Source: Ruminococcus sp. UBA7477 | GTDB lineage: Bacteria; Bacillota; Clostridia; Oscillospirales; Ruminococcaceae | DNA: 15,302 nt | Assembly (NCBI GenBank): GCA_002479715.1 | Contig: DLOT01000018.1 | Span: 16,754-32,055, forward strand | Direction of reading: 5' to 3' | Shown here: in pieces, positions 1-7,167 of the stretch | Position numbering within the stretch: position 1 is the stretch's first letter | Layout of the letters: each line of letters begins with the position of its first letter | Program-made: the position numbers and the translations under genes | The notes under the pieces: model-generated | What the model saw: the letters and a program-made list of their open reading frames with translations, nothing else | Database searches by the model: none | Told to the model about the DNA's origin: nothing

Positions 1-1109
1 CCGCCGCATCCGAACAGGCAGACCACTCTGCCCTTTGCGCCGCCCCTGACGGCTCTGAGTATGTTTTCCACAGCGTCGGGCGTATGGGCATAGTCACAGA
101 TGACAGTAAAGTCCCTGCCGGTTTCGATTACCTCCGCTCTTCCCCGAACGCCGCTGAAGCCGCGAAGCATATCGGCGCACTTTTCGCCGTCGAACGACAA
201 TGACTCCATAGCAGCGATAACTCCCAGCGAGTTTGAGACGTTAAAGTCGCCGGGCATGGCAAAATCAACGTGAAAGCGCTTTCTGCCGTCATAGCAGTCA
301 TAGCTGACGCCGTTTGCCGCAAGGACGCAGTTGTTTGCCGAAATGTCAGCCGTGTCGCTGTTTTCGCTGAACGACATTTTATCGCATACGATCTCATTGA
401 AGCACCGCATTCCGTAATCGCTGTCGATATTGATGACCGCCCTCTTGCAATGCGAAAACAAGATCTTTTTTGCATGATAATAATTCTCCATTGTTCCGTG
501 AACGTCAAGATGATCCTGCGTAAGATTGGTGAACACGGCAGTTTCAAAGATCAGCCCGTCGACTCTGCCCTGCTCCAGTCCCTGAGAAGATACCTCCATA
601 ACGCAGAAGTCACAGCCCTTGTCAGCCATCTGCCTGAAGATAGCAAAAAGCTCGTCGGCCTCGGGCGTAGTTCTCTCGGCGTGCAGTATCTCGCTGCCTA
701 TCTCGTTCTGGCAGGTTCCGATAAGACCGACCTTATAACCCATGCGGGTCAGCAGATATTTTATAACCGTGGTCGTTGTGGTTTTTCCGTTAGTTCCCGT
801 AACTCCGACAAGCCGCAGGCTTCTTTCCGGATGACCGAACCACGCCGCCCAGACTCTCGCCAGAAATTTTCGGGTATCCGGAACAACGATCTGTCTCTCC
901 AGCCCTAGATCATGCTCGGCAACTACCACCGCAGCACCATTTTCAAGCATCTGCTCAGCCTTGTCGTGTCCGTCGAAGGTCGCTCCCCTGACGCATACAA
1001 ACATCGTGCTTTCGCCCAAGGGCTTTCTGGTATCGCTGGAAATGTCGGTTATCTCAACGTCCGGCAGATCAGTTTCGGCAATGTTTTTAATCAGTTCGTA
1101 AAGCTTCAA
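1..1109 (-). CDS. murE: UDP-N-acetylmuramyl-tripeptide synthetase MurE, C-terminus missing at window edge
   Basis: MurE is the cytoplasmic Mur ligase that adds the third stem-peptide residue (usually meso-diaminopimelate or lysine) to UDP-MurNAc-L-Ala-D-Glu, using ATP. About 369 residues are visible. Reading the minus strand gives an N-terminal substrate domain (SSDTRKP near residue 25; FVCVRGATFDGHDKA), the ATP loop GTNGKTT at 105-111, TTPEADELF, VSSQGLEQGRVDG, QDHLDVHGTMENYYHAKKILF with the lysine region carbamylated in this family, and DYAHTPDAVENIL near the edge. The DNPR-type motif that tells diaminopimelate from lysine specificity lies outside the window. The start is a TTG with AAAGGA nine bases upstream; no in-frame ATG fits the family N-terminus. 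It begins 14 nt after the PBP gene stop, so it is co-transcribed with the dcw genes. The identification is secure; the third amino acid is not determined. Confidence 0.96.
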   Translation of the reverse strand, partial: MKLYELIKNIAETDLPDVEITDISSDTRKPLGESTMFVCVRGATFDGHDKAEQMLENGAAVVVAEHDLGLERQIVVPDTRKFLARVWAAWFGHPERSLRLVGVTGTNGKTTTTTVIKYLLTRMGYKVGLIGTCQNEIGSEILHAERTTPEADELFAIFRQMADKGCDFCVMEVSSQGLEQGRVDGLIFETAVFTNLTQDHLDVHGTMENYYHAKKILFSHCKRAVINIDSDYGMRCFNEIVCDKMSFSENSDTADISANNCVLAANGVSYDCYDGRKRFHVDFAMPGDFNVSNSLGVIAAMESLSFDGEKCADMLRGFSGVRGRAEVIETGRDFTVICDYAHTPDAVENILRAVRGGAKGRVVCLFGCG

Positions 1110-1123
1110 AATAATCAGTCCTT

Positions 1124-3382
1124 TTACTGTGATGAAACGGGAGCATGGAAGGTTACAGAAATAATGCTTCCCTTATATACGATCGTTCCCGCTGCAACGC
1201 TTTGGTCGTAGCCTGCCTTTGCTCCCTCAACGTAAGCTGCACTGCCCGACGGGAGGAGGTTCAGCCCGGCGTCTTTCAGCTTGGCTTGAGCCTCACTCAG
1301 CGAAAGCCCCGCTATAGAGGGAACTGTCGTTGTTTCGGCAACTGCGTTTTTGTCGGTATAAAGTATCACCGTGCTGCCACGCTTGGTCGAGCCTGTATTG
1401 GGCACCTGAGTAACGACCGTATCTCCGCTTCCGATAACGTTGACGTTCAGACCCAGAGCCTCAAGGGTCGCTTTGGCGTTTGTAAGCTCAGCACCCTCGG
1501 TGTTTTTAACTGTAACAGCTATCTGCTCCAGCTCATCTTCGGAGTATTCCGGATAGATTCCCAGATAGGGCAGAATAGTCTGCAAGACCTCTGTTGCATA
1601 CGGTGCCGCAACTTGGCTGCCGTAATACTCGCCGCCTTGGGGATCGTCTACGACTATCAGCAGAATTACCTGCGGATCGTCGGCAGGGGCAAAAGCACAG
1701 TATGATCCGACGTATATTTGCGAGCCTCCCGGAAGATCGAGCTTTTGCGAGGTGCCTGATTTTCCGCCTATTCTGTAGCCGTTTATGTATGTATTTCCGC
1801 TCTTCGCGTTTTCAACAACATATTCGAGAACCTCGCGCATCTGTGCCGAAACGTCCTCGGAAATGACCTGTCTTTTGATAACAGGCTCTATATCTTTTAC
1901 AACGTTGCCGTTTGAGTCAATGATCTTATCCACTACCTGCGGAGTAACAAGATATCCGCCGTTGACAACTGCCGCATAAGCTGTTATCATCTCGATCGCA
2001 GTGACCTTATTAGTCTGACCGAACGAGCTGGAAGCCAACTCTACAGGTCCCATATTGTTAAGTCTGACATAAAGGCTGGAGGCCTCACCGGGAAGATCTA
2101 TACCTGTCGTTTCCGTAAAGCCGTAGGCCGCATAATACTCGCAGAACTTTTCTTTTTCGAGCGACTGACCTATTCTTATAAACGCCGGGTTGCAGGAATT
2201 CATCATGGCGTCGTAAAGATTCTGAAAGCCGTGGTCGTAGCTCGACCAGCAGTGAAAATCCTGTCCCGAAACATCGTAAACCTTTCCGCAGCCGAAGGTG
2301 TCGTTTATCGAGATAGTCTGCTCCTCAAGCGCAGAAGATGCGGGAATGACCTTGAAAACCGAGCCCGGGAAGTATATCTCGCTTATCGCCTTGTTTTTCC
2401 ACTGGGTCGCCCATGCGGTGGATTTTGCCGCCGTCTTGTCGTCCCCCTCGGGCATAGCGGCTATCTGCGCCGCTGTGGCAGGGTTTGTTATTTCGGCAGG
2501 ATTATTCAGATCGTAGCCGTAGGTTGAAGCCATAGCATAGATCGCGCCGGTGTTGGGATTCATTACGATACCTGTCGCTCTGCCGGTCGGATTATGGTTC
2601 TGAACACATTTGAGCAGGGCGTTTTCAAGTGCCGACTGTATGGGAATGTCGATATTCAGCACCAAAGAATCTCCGGGCTGAGCGTCATAGGACTGCTTGT
2701 ATTCATAAGGGATCTCGTTGCCGCGGTTGTCGGTGGCAATAAGTGTTTTTCCGTCCGTGCCGGCAAGATAGTCATCGTAATAAGCTTCAAGACCGTATAT
2801 GCCGTAGCCGTCATAGTGAAGATGCCCGATAACCGAGGCAGCCAGACTGTTTTCGGGATAAAACCTTTTGGACGATTCGGTCGTGCCGATGCCGCTGAGC
2901 TTGTTTTCCAAAGCATAGGCTCTTATCAGATCGGCAACGTCCTTATCGACGTTCTTTTTCAGCTCCTGATACCGGTTCTCCTTCATGCATTTGGCTATGA
3001 TCTGTGACTGGTCTATCTCCAGCAGACCGGCAAGCGTCTGCGCTATGTCGTTCATAGCGATCGGCTGAATTGTATCATCCTTCTCGGCGGCTGCCGCGAT
3101 ATCGTCTATATTCTGCCTGACCAGCACCGGATCGACATATATCGTATAGACCGTCGCGCTTTGGGCAAGGATCTGCATATTCGCGTCGTAAATGTTTCCC
3201 CGTGAAGCCGTTATAGTCGTGCTTTTAAGCTGCTGAGAGCTTGCAAGCTCCTGCCATTTTGAAGCCTCGGTGACCGAAAGCTTTATCATCGTGTAGATCA
3301 GGTAACCTATTACAACAAGAAAAACAGGCCAAATAAAGCCATTCAGCCTTTTCTTCATAGGTGAGCTTGGTTTATCGGACAT
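1124..3382 (-). CDS. ftsI: Class B penicillin-binding protein with two PASTA domains (FtsI/PbpB/SpoVD type)
   Basis: This is a septal or sporulation-type transpeptidase of 752 residues that cross-links peptidoglycan outside the membrane. It has a short basic N-terminus (KKR at 10-12), one membrane anchor at about 15-36, a PBP dimerisation region beginning RGNIYDANMQILA at 61, and a transpeptidase domain with the three active-site motifs SVFK (Ser341), SCN (396-398) and KSGT (541-544). Two C-terminal PASTA repeats follow at about 617-677 and 683-746. Start: ATG at 3382, preceded by GGAAAGGAG five to six bases upstream. The frame stays open 40 codons further, but that extension has no good ribosome binding site. 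The family RG-IxDRNG motif reads RGNIYDANM here. Two PASTA domains and the length resemble B. subtilis PbpB and pneumococcal PBP2x more than the one-PASTA SpoVD, but cluster position allows either, so the symbol is provisional. It is separated from ftsL by a 212-nt spacer with a hairpin. Confidence 0.93.
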   Translation of the reverse strand: MSDKPSSPMKKRLNGFIWPVFLVVIGYLIYTMIKLSVTEASKWQELASSQQLKSTTITASRGNIYDANMQILAQSATVYTIYVDPVLVRQNIDDIAAAAEKDDTIQPIAMNDIAQTLAGLLEIDQSQIIAKCMKENRYQELKKNVDKDVADLIRAYALENKLSGIGTTESSKRFYPENSLAASVIGHLHYDGYGIYGLEAYYDDYLAGTDGKTLIATDNRGNEIPYEYKQSYDAQPGDSLVLNIDIPIQSALENALLKCVQNHNPTGRATGIVMNPNTGAIYAMASTYGYDLNNPAEITNPATAAQIAAMPEGDDKTAAKSTAWATQWKNKAISEIYFPGSVFKVIPASSALEEQTISINDTFGCGKVYDVSGQDFHCWSSYDHGFQNLYDAMMNSCNPAFIRIGQSLEKEKFCEYYAAYGFTETTGIDLPGEASSLYVRLNNMGPVELASSSFGQTNKVTAIEMITAYAAVVNGGYLVTPQVVDKIIDSNGNVVKDIEPVIKRQVISEDVSAQMREVLEYVVENAKSGNTYINGYRIGGKSGTSQKLDLPGGSQIYVGSYCAFAPADDPQVILLIVVDDPQGGEYYGSQVAAPYATEVLQTILPYLGIYPEYSEDELEQIAVTVKNTEGAELTNAKATLEALGLNVNVIGSGDTVVTQVPNTGSTKRGSTVILYTDKNAVAETTTVPSIAGLSLSEAQAKLKDAGLNLLPSGSAAYVEGAKAGYDQSVAAGTIVYKGSIISVTFHAPVSSQ

Positions 3383-3527
3383 TGTTTTCTCCTTTCCGAC
3401 ATTTTGTGCTGTTTTTACGATACGGTAAACAAAATGAAATTGTAAGCTTGGCCGACTCCGCAAAGGCTGTGAACTGAAGCTTCTGCCTGTCTTCAAGCAC
3501 AATTTCCATTGTCGTTAACTATAGCAA

Positions 3528-3580
3528 GAAAGCTAAGGCTGAATACGCAGTCATACTTTCGTATTTCAGACTTAACTTTC
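3528..3580 (-). repeat. Imperfect inverted repeat (hairpin) between ftsL and the PBP gene
   Basis: Arms at 3528-3547 and 3560-3580 pair over about 20 bp with one G-U wobble, one mismatch and one bulged base in the minus-strand transcript; the loop is 12 nt. It begins 14 nt after the ftsL stop. No run of U follows the stem, so it does not look like a normal terminator. A small internal hairpin (ATAC-GAAA-GTAT, 3553-3564) would compete with the long stem. The rest of the 212-nt spacer (3383-3594) shows nothing I recognise, and no convincing promoter. Confidence 0.6.
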
Positions 3581-3594
3581 TGTAATTATCTTAT

Positions 3595-4083
3595 TCATTC
3601 CAATCCGAGATATTCCTTGAAATCCTCATACCATTCCTTGACGGACGAGAAAAATCCCGAGCTTTCCTGCGTTACGACCTCGGCAACCGTTACAGGCGGG
3701 ATCTCGACAAATTCCACCTGCGACTTGTCAAGCTTGGTCAGCCCCAATGTATTTTCCGCATAATCCTCAACGGCTGTTATGCCGGTTTTTGCGGAAAGCT
3801 GCGCTTCCAAGTTGGCACAGTCGCTTTGCAGCTGTGCAAGCTGCTCGTTCATTTCCGACTGCTCGGCAGTCAGTCTGCTGACCTCGATCTGATTTGAGAT
3901 TATTCCCGCGAGGACGATGACCGCCGCGATTGCAGGAGTGATTATCTCAACAAGAGGCAACGCCCGCACCTTTCTCTTTTTGTTTACCCTATGCTCTATC
4001 CTGGGCTTACGCTCTTCGATGCTCTCTGAATATTCATCATACTCCGGGTAGCTGTAAGCCAGATTATCGTTTATGTTTGCCAA
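3595..4083 (-). CDS. ftsL: FtsL-like septum formation protein
   Basis: A 162-residue bitopic membrane protein, identified by position and architecture. The cytoplasmic N-terminus (1-43) is first acidic (EYDEYSESIEE) and then strongly basic (RKPRIEHRVNKKRKVR). One membrane helix at about 44-63 (LVEIITPAIAAVIVLAGII) is followed by a predicted coiled coil at about 66-99 (VSRLTAEQSEMNEQLAQLQ...). Then comes the VEDYAENTLGLTKLDKSQVEFVEI stretch typical of FtsL/DivIC proteins. FtsL links the FtsQ/DivIB-DivIC complex to the septal PBP, encoded next. The 30-residue tail after EIPP is longer than in many homologues. The start is TTG with GAGGTGAGG close upstream. FtsL sequences diverge widely, so the call rests on TM plus coiled coil plus location between rsmH and the PBP gene. 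Confidence 0.85.
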   Translation of the reverse strand: MANINDNLAYSYPEYDEYSESIEERKPRIEHRVNKKRKVRALPLVEIITPAIAAVIVLAGIISNQIEVSRLTAEQSEMNEQLAQLQSDCANLEAQLSAKTGITAVEDYAENTLGLTKLDKSQVEFVEIPPVTVAEVVTQESSGFFSSVKEWYEDFKEYLGLE

Positions 4084-4108
4084 GCGTCCTCACCTCTTTT
4101 ACGTCTGA

Positions 4109-4180
4109 TTTATTGTTTCTTCTTTTGTTTTTTATTTCTTATATTTTTCTTTCTTTTTGTTCTACAAATATTTTTTTCGC
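4109..4180 (-). other. A-rich, purine-biased spacer between rsmH and ftsL
   Basis: In the sense (minus) orientation this stretch is almost entirely A with scattered G and T, for example a run of AAAAAGAAAGAAAAAT. It should be unstructured in RNA and ends in the strong ribosome binding site of ftsL. I see no -35/-10 pair or hairpin in it. Confidence 0.5.
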
Positions 4181-5101
4181 TCAAAGCTTTTCTATTATTC
4201 TCAGCTTAGCGCTTCTGCTGCGGTTGTTCTCCGACAGCTCCTGCTCGCCTGCCGTTATCGGCTTACGCGAAACAAGTCTTCCGCGCGGTTTCTTTCCGCA
4301 TACGCATACGGGAAAGTCGGGCGGACATTCGCAGCCCTTGCAATATGACGCAAATCGCTGCTTCACCAATCTGTCCTCCAAGGAATGGAAAGTCATAATG
4401 CATAAACGTCCTTCGGGGTTCAAGGCGTCAAAAGCCTTGTCCAGAGCCACAGATAAATGCTCCAGTTCGTTGTTCACGGCGATACGGATCGCCTGAAAGG
4501 TTTTTTTGCAGGGGTTCTTTTCTCTTTTCATCTTTGCGGGAACGGCTCTTTTTATTATCTCTGCCAGCTCCCCGGTTGTGTATATTGTCTTTTGTTCTCT
4601 ACATTTGACGATTTTTGCGGCAATACTCTGTGCGAATTTTTCTTCTCCATACTCAAAGATGATTCGTGCGAGCTCTTTTTCCGGCCACTCGTTCACGATA
4701 TCCTTTGCCGAAACTCCCTCTTGGCTCATTCTCATATCCAACGCCGCATCGGCGTGATAGGAAAAGCCTCTTTCCGAGGTATCCAGCTGATGGGAAGACA
4801 CTCCCAGATCCAAAAGTATTCCGTCAGCCCCGTCTATCCCCAGAGCTTCCAAAACGGTGTCAAGCTCCGAGTAATTGGCTTTTATAACGGTCGCATTATA
4901 ATCTTTAAGTCTTTCGGTCGAGATCTCAACTGCGTCGGGGTCACGGTCTATTGCAATAAGGCGGCCTGTTGTCAACCGCTTTGCAATTTCCGTTGAATGC
5001 CCTGCTCCGCCTGCCGTGCCGTCTATATATATTCCTTCGGGCTTTATATTCAGCCCGGAGATGCACTCACGGAGCATTACGGGTAGATGATGAAATTCCA
5101 C
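4181..5101 (-). CDS. rsmH: 16S rRNA (cytosine-1402-N4)-methyltransferase RsmH (MraW)
   Basis: RsmH methylates N4 of C1402 in the 16S rRNA decoding centre using S-adenosylmethionine. The 306-residue protein is the normal length. It opens with MEFHHLPVMLRE, followed by the SAM-binding motif YIDGTAGGAGHS (25-36), IAIDRDPDA (49-57), GILLDLGVSSHQLD (94-107), RGFSYHADAALDMRM (111-125), IRIAVNNEL (206-213) and IMTFHSLEDRLVK (235-247). The tail carries the family cysteine cluster (Cys254, 257, 259, 266, 268) and ends NNRSRSAKLRIIEKL. The start codon is GTG and touches the mraZ stop codon with no gap (TAA then GTG). A GGAGGAG 12 bases upstream lies inside mraZ, so the two are probably translationally coupled. 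It has the usual place as second gene of the dcw cluster. Confidence 0.97.
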   Translation of the reverse strand: MEFHHLPVMLRECISGLNIKPEGIYIDGTAGGAGHSTEIAKRLTTGRLIAIDRDPDAVEISTERLKDYNATVIKANYSELDTVLEALGIDGADGILLDLGVSSHQLDTSERGFSYHADAALDMRMSQEGVSAKDIVNEWPEKELARIIFEYGEEKFAQSIAAKIVKCREQKTIYTTGELAEIIKRAVPAKMKREKNPCKKTFQAIRIAVNNELEHLSVALDKAFDALNPEGRLCIMTFHSLEDRLVKQRFASYCKGCECPPDFPVCVCGKKPRGRLVSRKPITAGEQELSENNRSRSAKLRIIEKL

Positions 5102-5527
5102 TTAAAAGTCCAGCTCCTCCATCTGACCCATAATATCGTTCTCGTCGATAGCCTCGTTGAAGCTGTCCCAATTAGACTTGTCCCAGATCTCCGCTCTGTC
5201 GCCGACGCCCGTCACAACTATATCTTTATCGAGCTTTGCAAAATCGCGAAGATTCTGAGGAACCAGTATTCTTCCCTGCTTATCCGCTGTGACCTCGCTT
5301 GCCCAGGAAAGGAAAAATCTTTGAAGACTAAGTCCCTTTGAAAGCGGAAGCTCACGGATACGTTTTGCCATCGCCGCAAAATCTTCAACCGAATATGCGA
5401 ACAGACAGCCGCCCAAACCTCTCGTTACAACGAATTGCTCGCCTAATATCTCTCTGAGCTTGATAGGAAAGCTCATTCTGCCCTTGACGTCCATAGACTG
5501 ACTGAACGAACCCATTAAGTCCTGCAA
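5102..5527 (-). CDS. mraZ: Transcriptional regulator / cell division protein MraZ
   Basis: MraZ is a small AbrB-fold DNA-binding protein that represses its own dcw promoter. It contains two copies of the family motif: MGSFSQSMDVKGRMSFPIKLRE near the N-terminus and DKQGRILVPQNLRDFAKLDK in the second half, then VVTGVGDRAEIWDKSNWD. I chose the TTG start at 5527 (141 aa) because GGGAGGTG sits eight bases upstream. The ATG at 5515 (137 aa) matches where homologues usually begin, but it is too far from that site. A GTG at 5536 overlaps the Shine-Dalgarno and is unlikely. It is first in the operon, behind a good promoter, and its stop abuts rsmH. Confidence 0.95.
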   Translation of the reverse strand: MQDLMGSFSQSMDVKGRMSFPIKLREILGEQFVVTRGLGGCLFAYSVEDFAAMAKRIRELPLSKGLSLQRFFLSWASEVTADKQGRILVPQNLRDFAKLDKDIVVTGVGDRAEIWDKSNWDSFNEAIDENDIMGQMEELDF

Positions 5528-5581
5528 GCAACTCACCTCCCGAAAAATCCAAGCGTTTCAGAAAAGTTCAGGGAATGAATA

Positions 5582-5603
5582 CCACCGATTAACACTTTTC
5601 ACC
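5582..5603 (-). promoter_or_regulatory. Possible MraZ operator: repeated GTG-containing boxes in the mraZ leader
   Basis: On the minus strand, three boxes CGGTGA, AAGTGT and CGGTGG follow each other, with GTG cores 7 and 10 bases apart, just downstream of the predicted transcription start. One box reads AAAGTGT. As I recall, MraZ binds direct repeats such as TGGG with 5-bp spacers in E. coli and AAAGTG(T/G) in Mollicutes. Autoregulation here is inference. Confidence 0.35.
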
Positions 5604-5614
5604 GCTATGAGCCT

Positions 5615-5643
5615 ATTATACAGCATATTTTTCAGGAAATCAA
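5615..5643 (-). promoter_or_regulatory. Sigma-A-type promoter of the mraZ/dcw operon
   Basis: On the minus strand, -35 TTGATT (5638-5643), a 17-nt spacer and -10 TATAAT (5615-5620). The start would be near 5608, giving a leader of about 80 nt before mraZ. It faces mraZ and lies well downstream of the rpiB terminator, so it should begin the dcw transcript. Confidence 0.8.
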
Positions 5644-5903
5644 GCCTTATCCAAAATCCCGTCTTGACGTTTTTTACAATCCCCATCACAACATTTTGTG
5701 TGTTTTGACAACAAGCGGGGCGTTTTTACACCAATTGAGCTAAAATCGGCAGCAAAAAACAATTGTAAACTTTTTATGAACGCGAACGTATGTACACATA
5801 GTGATGCGTAAACAGCGCATTTTGCCCGCTGTTTCAAGTCTAACACAGCAAAGCGTCGCATTCAACAGGAAAACGCTGGCTGGGGAAACTTACATCAGGG
5901 CGC
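5644..5903. other. Gene-free spacer upstream of the mraZ promoter, with one hairpin
   Basis: About 260 nt with no credible gene. The only structure I see is a perfect 8-bp inverted repeat, AAACAGCG / CGCTGTTT (5810-5817 and 5827-5834) with a 9-nt loop. It has no U-run on either strand. Short open frames cross it but have no ribosome binding site or recognisable sequence. Confidence 0.5.
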
Positions 5904-5936
5904 AAAAAAGCGCCTTGGGTCTTGACCCAAAGCACT
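5904..5936 (-). terminator. Rho-independent terminator after rpiB
   Basis: On the minus strand, a 12-bp stem (5925-5936 with 5909-5920; two G-U wobbles) and a CAAG loop (5921-5924) are followed directly by six U (5904-5909). It lies about 60 nt after the rpiB stop and ends the fhs-to-rpiB operon. GGCGC in its 3' arm could also pair with GCGCC just beyond the U-run (5899-5903), a possible competing fold. Confidence 0.88.
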
Positions 5937-5998
5937 TGATCTTACATCATATGTCATATGTCAAAAGCTTTCACTAGGATTCCACCATGATCCGGCGC

Positions 5999-6451
5999 TC
6001 AATCCGTATTATCCTCCAGCGCCATGATCTTTTCAACGCGTACTGCGTGCCTGCCGCCCTCAAACTCTGCGGACAGGAATGCCTCAACAAGCTCAATAGC
6101 AAGTCCGGCACCGACGACCCTTTCGCCGAAGCACAGAACGTTCGCATCGTTATGAAGCCTGGTATATTTCGCCGAAAAAACATCGCTGCAGCAGGCAGCC
6201 CTGATCCCCTTGATCTTATTTGCGGAAATAGACATTCCCACACCCGTTCCGCAGATGAGTATAGCCATATCGGCCGAACCGTCCGTAACAGCTTTGCAGA
6301 CCTCCTTTGCCTTATCAGGATAATCACACTTTTCCCCTGTGCCGCAGCCGAAGTCCTTATACTCCACCCCGATCTCATCCAGATGCGCGCAGACTGCTTT
6401 TTTCAATTCAACTGCCGCATGGTCGTTTCCTATTGCAATAAGCCTTCCCAT
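5999..6451 (-). CDS. rpiB: Ribose-5-phosphate isomerase B
   Basis: RpiB interconverts ribose 5-phosphate and ribulose 5-phosphate in the pentose phosphate pathway. The 150-residue protein shows the RpiB/LacAB fold signatures: IAIGNDHAAVELK (5-17, with Asp10 and His11), DYPDKAKEV, ILICGTGVGMSISANK (64-79, with Cys67 at the catalytic cysteine position) and RLHNDANVLCFGERVVG (His100 at the catalytic histidine position). The ATG at 6451 has GGGAG nine bases upstream and aligns with usual family starts. An in-frame ATG at 6475 would overlap the tsaB stop as ATGA, but it lacks a good ribosome binding site and adds eight untypical residues. It is last in the operon. The LacA/LacB alternative is unlikely because only one subunit gene is present and no sugar-phosphate genes are nearby. 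Confidence 0.94.
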   Translation of the reverse strand: MGRLIAIGNDHAAVELKKAVCAHLDEIGVEYKDFGCGTGEKCDYPDKAKEVCKAVTDGSADMAILICGTGVGMSISANKIKGIRAACCSDVFSAKYTRLHNDANVLCFGERVVGAGLAIELVEAFLSAEFEGGRHAVRVEKIMALEDNTD

Positions 6452-6471
6452 TTTCAAAATCTCCCTTATAT

Positions 6472-7167
6472 TCATGAATTGGAATGTGCCTTGTCCTTTT
6501 CGGCCTTTGTATCCTGAAGATATACTGCCTCAAGCTTATCGGCTGTATACTTTCTCTTTCTCATAGCCAAAAAGCACACCGATGCGGCGTTGTGCATTCT
6601 GTCCTTTACCGGAGCGATCCTTGCAAGGTAGTTATCATAGAGACAGCGGTTTTTGATCTCCTCGCAGCAGTCGCCGACGACAAGAATCACTCCGCTGATT
6701 TTTTTTGCGAACGTCCTGACGTCCTCGACAGAGCAGACCATATCACTGCACATCCGCTCGATATCTCCGTAATGCACTCTGAAAGCGCCGAAATACACAA
6801 CGTCCTTTCTTGCCTTCAGGACAGACAGAACAGTGGCATCTGACGCCGACACATTGCAGGCAAGCTCCTCCAGCACCGAAACTCCGCAGCACTTGCAGCC
6901 AAGCGACATACACATTCCCTTAACTGCCGCGACTCCTATACGGATACCAGTATATGAGCCGGGGCCGTTTGCGACGGCGATGCATCCGATATCCTTCATG
7001 TCTATATCGGCATCGTCGAAAAGCCGTTTTACCATAGGAAGAATGACCTGCGAATGGGTCAGCTTTGTTACCATCGTGGTTTCGGCAATAACACCGTTTT
7101 CGTCGCAGATCGCGGCGGAAGCTATTTTAGCCGATGTTTCTATCCCCAAGTACAGCAAGCCTTTCAT
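6472..7167 (-). CDS. tsaB: tRNA t6A biosynthesis protein TsaB
   Basis: TsaB is the ASKHA-fold partner of TsaD. With TsaE it supports transfer of threonylcarbamoyl to A37 of ANN-decoding tRNAs. About 231 residues (normal length) carry YLGIETSAKIASAAI at the N-terminus, LTHSQVILPMVKRLF, and the hallmark VANGPGSYTGIRIGVAAVKG, then SVLEELA and LKARKDVVYFGAF. The C-terminus ends near VYLQDTKAEKDKAHSNS. The start is uncertain. The ATG at 7167 has GAGG only a few bases upstream. A TTG at 7158 has GGGAG nine bases upstream and matches the family N-terminus (M-x-x-L-x-I-x-T-S) exactly. The gene overlaps the end of tsaE by 30-40 nt. The usual neighbours rimI and tsaD are not present in this window. Confidence 0.94.
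   Translation of the reverse strand: MKGLLYLGIETSAKIASAAICDENGVIAETTMVTKLTHSQVILPMVKRLFDDADIDMKDIGCIAVANGPGSYTGIRIGVAAVKGMCMSLGCKCCGVSVLEELACNVSASDATVLSVLKARKDVVYFGAFRVHYGDIERMCSDMVCSVEDVRTFAKKISGVILVVGDCCEEIKNRCLYDNYLARIAPVKDRMHNAASVCFLAMRKRKYTADKLEAVYLQDTKAEKDKAHSNS

Noticed and set aside
3383..3502. 40-residue N-terminal extension of the PBP gene
   Set aside because: The ATG at 3382 has an excellent GGAAAGGAG site and gives the normal short cytoplasmic tail before the membrane anchor; the extension has neither.
5783..5796. LexA-like box CGAACGTATGTACA
   Set aside because: It resembles the Firmicute SOS box but departs at the end of the second half-site, lies about 140 bp upstream of the mraZ promoter, and has no SOS-type gene beside it. 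Chance is the simpler explanation.
5640..5861. 73-codon minus-strand frame between rpiB and mraZ
   Set aside because: It has no Shine-Dalgarno, runs into the -35 of the mraZ promoter, and has no recognisable or low-complexity pattern suggesting a real small protein.
5945..5960. Tandem TCATATG repeat just after rpiB
   Set aside because: Only two 7-bp copies in AT-rich DNA; too short to support a regulatory or mobile-element claim.
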